Below the pieces are notes generated by a model. That model had not been told where the DNA came from. It worked only from the letters and a program-made list of their open reading frames with translations, and made no database searches. DNA of 8,048 nucleotides from Rhodospirillales bacterium (lineage in GTDB: Bacteria > Pseudomonadota > Alphaproteobacteria > Rhodospirillales > Casp-alpha2). The stretch covers positions 1 to 8,048 of the forward strand of contig JAJFIE010000401.1 in assembly GCA_021775275.1 (NCBI GenBank). Direction: 5' to 3'. Position numbers and translations under genes: made by a program. This document shows positions 5,829-8,048 of this stretch, in pieces; position 1 is the first letter of the stretch; each line of letters starts with the position of its first letter.

Positions 5829-6839
5829 GTGTTTTCCTTTTTAGTGAACCGCTTGGCGATTCTCGCGCCGGTTTTTTTCGGCGTGACGCTGTTGTCGTTC
5901 GGGTTCATCAGAATTTTGCCGGGTGATCCAATTCTTGCTCTTTCAGGCGAGCGCAGTATATCGCCTGAGCAACATGCGGCACTGCTGAGCAAGTTGGGTT
6001 TAGACAAGCCGCTGTGGGAGCAATATTTCAACTATATTTCGAACATTCTTCAGGGTGATTTCGGCACCTCCGTGTTGACCAACCGGCCCGTTTTGGATGA
6101 ATTCCTCGAACTTTTCCCGGCCACGGTTGAACTGGCCACATGCGCCATGATATTCGCCATCCTCATCGGGTTGCCTGCGGGAATCTTTGCCGCCGTTAAG
6201 CGGCGCACGTTCTATGATCAGGGTATCATGGGGATCAGTCTGGTTGGATATTCCATGCCCATCTTCTGGTGGGGCTTGCTGTTGATTATCCTGTTTTCCA
6301 ACATTCTGGGCTGGACTCCGGTGTCCGGCCGCGTGTCGTTCCTGTTCGATGTGGAACCTGTTACGGGGTTCCTTCTGATTGACAGTCTGTTGGGTGATGA
6401 AGAAGGCGCCTTTGCATCGGCGTTACATCATCTGATTTTACCGAGCATCGTTTTGGGAACCATCCCGCTGGCTATTATCGCTCGCCAGACCCGCTCTGCC
6501 ATGCTTGAGGTTTTGAGCGAGGATTACGTCAGGACAGCCCGCGCCAAAGGCCTTTCGCCCATCCGGGTCTATGGGTTGCATGCGCTGCGCAACGCCATGA
6601 TTACGGTGATTACCGTTATCGGCCTACAGGTCGGCGTGTTGTTGGCGGGCGCAATTCTGACCGAGACAATTTTCAGTTGGCCGGGAATCGGCAAGTGGAT
6701 CATTTTCTCGGTGTTCAGCCGCGACTACTTTGCCGTCCAGGGTGGACTTGTCCTCATCGCGATCTGCATCATGTCGGTCAACCTGATTGTCGACCTGATG
6801 TATGGTTTGATCAATCCGCGCATCCTGCATACGCGGTAA
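5829..6839 (+). CDS. dppB: Dipeptide ABC transporter permease DppB
   Basis: This is one of the two inner-membrane subunits that form the dipeptide channel, 336 residues against 339 in E. coli. The N-terminus MFSFLVNRLAILAPVFFGVT followed by SFGFIRILPGDP is typical of the DppB/OppB family. Hydrophobic segments lie around residues 9-30, 100-122, 133-158, 203-219, 257-283 and 304-327, which fits six membrane helices. The cytoplasmic EAA loop, which docks on the ATPase, is seen at 231-244 (EDYVRTARAKGLSP). The start codon is GTG at 5829 with AGGTG at 5816-5820, 8 nt upstream. It follows dppA after a 73-nt gap holding the terminator-like hairpin and precedes dppC by 16 nt. Other peptide or nickel permeases share this fold; the neighbouring DppA argues for dipeptides. 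Confidence 0.93.
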   Translation: MFSFLVNRLAILAPVFFGVTLLSFGFIRILPGDPILALSGERSISPEQHAALLSKLGLDKPLWEQYFNYISNILQGDFGTSVLTNRPVLDEFLELFPATVELATCAMIFAILIGLPAGIFAAVKRRTFYDQGIMGISLVGYSMPIFWWGLLLIILFSNILGWTPVSGRVSFLFDVEPVTGFLLIDSLLGDEEGAFASALHHLILPSIVLGTIPLAIIARQTRSAMLEVLSEDYVRTARAKGLSPIRVYGLHALRNAMITVITVIGLQVGVLLAGAILTETIFSWPGIGKWIIFSVFSRDYFAVQGGLVLIAICIMSVNLIVDLMYGLINPRILHTR

Positions 6840-6855
6840 GGAACAGGTCAGCACC

Positions 6856-7761
6856 ATGAGCAACAACGTCATTCAGGACACCAACCATCAGAGCGCCACC
6901 CGTCAACAGTTGGCCGAATTCTGGTTCTATTTCTCCGAAAGCAAGACGGCCGTTGTCGGTCTGGCATTCATGGTTGGCGTCATTCTGCTGGCGGTTTTCG
7001 CTGATGTGGTGGCGCCACACGATCCCAGTGAACAGTTTCGTGATTTTCTTGAAGTCCCACCGGCGTGGAGCGAAGGCGGATCCAGTCAGTTCCTGCTGGG
7101 GACCGATTATGCGGGACGCGACATGCTGTCGCGCATCATCCATGGCTCGCAGTTGTCGCTTGTTGCCGGTGGTATCGTTATCCTGATTTGTCTCAGTTCA
7201 GGCATTGTTATCGGATTGGCCGCCGCCTATTTCCGCGGCATTGTCGAAACCCTGATCATGCGGGTCATGGATACCATTCTGTCGGTACCGGGGTTGCTCA
7301 TGGCTCTGGTGCTGGTCGCCATTCTGGGTCCCGGCCTGATCAATGCCATGATCGCTATTTCGATAACGTACATGCCTTATTTCGTCCGTTTAACACGCGC
7401 TTCAGCTATCTCCGAAGGATCGCGAGAGTACGTGGTAGCCAGCCGGGTCGCCGGGGCGGGGCGCTTGCGGATCATGTTTATCACGATCCTGCCTAACTGC
7501 ATGGCGCCATTGATCGTGCAGGCTACATTAAGCTTTTCGACGGCAATTCTGGACACCGCCGCGCTTGGCTTCCTTGGCATGGGCGCGCAACCACCGCAAC
7601 CGGAGTGGGGAACACTGATCGCGGAAAATCGCGACCTCATGCTCAGTGCGCCATGGACGGTTACATTCCCCGGTTTGGCGATTCTGCTGGCAGTGTTGGC
7701 GATTAACCTGCTGGGGGACGGGTTGCGCGATGCGCTGGACCCGAGGTTGAAACGCTCATGA
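6856..7761 (+). CDS. dppC: Dipeptide ABC transporter permease DppC
   Basis: This is the second channel subunit, partner of DppB, 301 residues against 300 in E. coli. After a hydrophilic N-terminal segment comes a first membrane helix (about 32-53), then the periplasmic loop with LLGTDYAGRDMLSRIIHGSQ (from 80), a hallmark of DppC/OppC permeases. Further helices lie near 98-125, 132-158, 160-176, 206-230 and 268-288. The EAA loop is REYVVASRVAGAGR (190-203), and DTAALGFLGMGAQPPQPEWG (233-252) is a second conserved family block. AGG at 6846-6847 region gives a usable Shine-Dalgarno before ATG 6856. The TGA stop overlaps the dppD start as ATGA, indicating translational coupling. Confidence 0.94.
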   Translation: MSNNVIQDTNHQSATRQQLAEFWFYFSESKTAVVGLAFMVGVILLAVFADVVAPHDPSEQFRDFLEVPPAWSEGGSSQFLLGTDYAGRDMLSRIIHGSQLSLVAGGIVILICLSSGIVIGLAAAYFRGIVETLIMRVMDTILSVPGLLMALVLVAILGPGLINAMIAISITYMPYFVRLTRASAISEGSREYVVASRVAGAGRLRIMFITILPNCMAPLIVQATLSFSTAILDTAALGFLGMGAQPPQPEWGTLIAENRDLMLSAPWTVTFPGLAILLAVLAINLLGDGLRDALDPRLKRS

Positions 7762-8048
7762 GCCTTATCGATATACGGAACCTCAGCGTCGATTTCCCCA
7801 CTGCCGGAGGCGTGCTGCGCGCCGTCGACGGGATGAATCTTGAAATCGGTGAAGGCGAGGTCGTCGGTGTGGTGGGTGAATCCGGATCGGGCAAGAGTGT
7901 CTCCATGCTGGCGCTCATGGGGCTGGTTGCCTATCCCGGGCAGGTTACCGCCGACAAGCTGACGTTCGGTGGAACGAACATGCTGAGTTTGCCGGATTCG
8001 GAACGCCGGAAGATCACCGGCAAAGACATCGCCATGGTTTTCCAGGAA
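7758..8048 (+). CDS. dppD: Dipeptide ABC transporter ATPase DppD, N-terminal part
   Basis: This is one of the two ATPases that energise the importer on the cytoplasmic side; only the first 97 of about 330 residues are in the window. The start ATG at 7758 overlaps the dppC stop (ATGA). Translated by hand, the segment reads MSLIDIRNLSVDFPTAGGVL at the start, with an aromatic/A-loop region, then Walker A GESGSGKS (40-47) and the Q-loop FQE (95-97) at the very end of the window. SVSMLALMGLVAYPG after Walker A closely resembles E. coli DppD. The signature motif, Walker B and the C-terminal peptide-transporter region that can carry an Fe-S cluster in this family lie outside. A dppF partner is expected next, but is not visible. 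Confidence 0.93.
   Translation, partial: MSLIDIRNLSVDFPTAGGVLRAVDGMNLEIGEGEVVGVVGESGSGKSVSMLALMGLVAYPGQVTADKLTFGGTNMLSLPDSERRKITGKDIAMVFQE

Overview
The window reads as chromosomal DNA of an alphaproteobacterium. The large leftward helicase has the sequence style of alphaproteobacterial DinG-like proteins (high-GC codons, 'DEGHH' motif II, 'LLGTDAVRDGVDVPG' and 'FDRVPWPRPDILHRARR' blocks). This placement is inference from family resemblance; no database search was possible.

Layout. (1) Positions 1-512 are AT-richer and hold no convincing complete gene. They contain a good sigma70-like promoter (147-176) with no gene behind it, a 24-bp perfect inverted repeat (455-478), a half copy of that repeat exactly 96 bp upstream, and phased A-tracts at the left edge. 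(2) Positions 513-3503, minus strand, encode a 996-residue DinG/XPD-family iron-sulfur DNA helicase with a long N-terminal extension that looks like a decayed exonuclease fold, a repeat-encoded Gly-rich insert and an acidic insert. (3) Positions 3504-3768 are the divergent intergenic region. (4) Positions 3769-3984, plus strand, encode a 71-residue protein of unknown function. (5) From 4157 to the right edge, plus strand, lies a dipeptide ABC importer operon, dppA-dppB-dppC-dppD, with dppD cut at its Q-loop by the window end.

How the genes work together. DppA is the periplasmic dipeptide-binding protein, DppB and DppC form the inner-membrane channel, and DppD is one of the two ATPases. The other ATPase (dppF in Enterobacteria) would be expected just beyond the right edge. 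A strong hairpin plus T-rich tract between dppA and dppB probably lets most transcripts stop after dppA, giving excess binding protein. dppB and dppC are 16 nt apart and dppC/dppD overlap by ATGA, so these three are tightly co-translated.

No previously undescribed multi-gene system is visible. The parts most worth a second look are the orphan promoter plus palindrome in 1-512, the degenerate nuclease-like N-terminus and repeat insert of the helicase, and the small uncharacterised protein.
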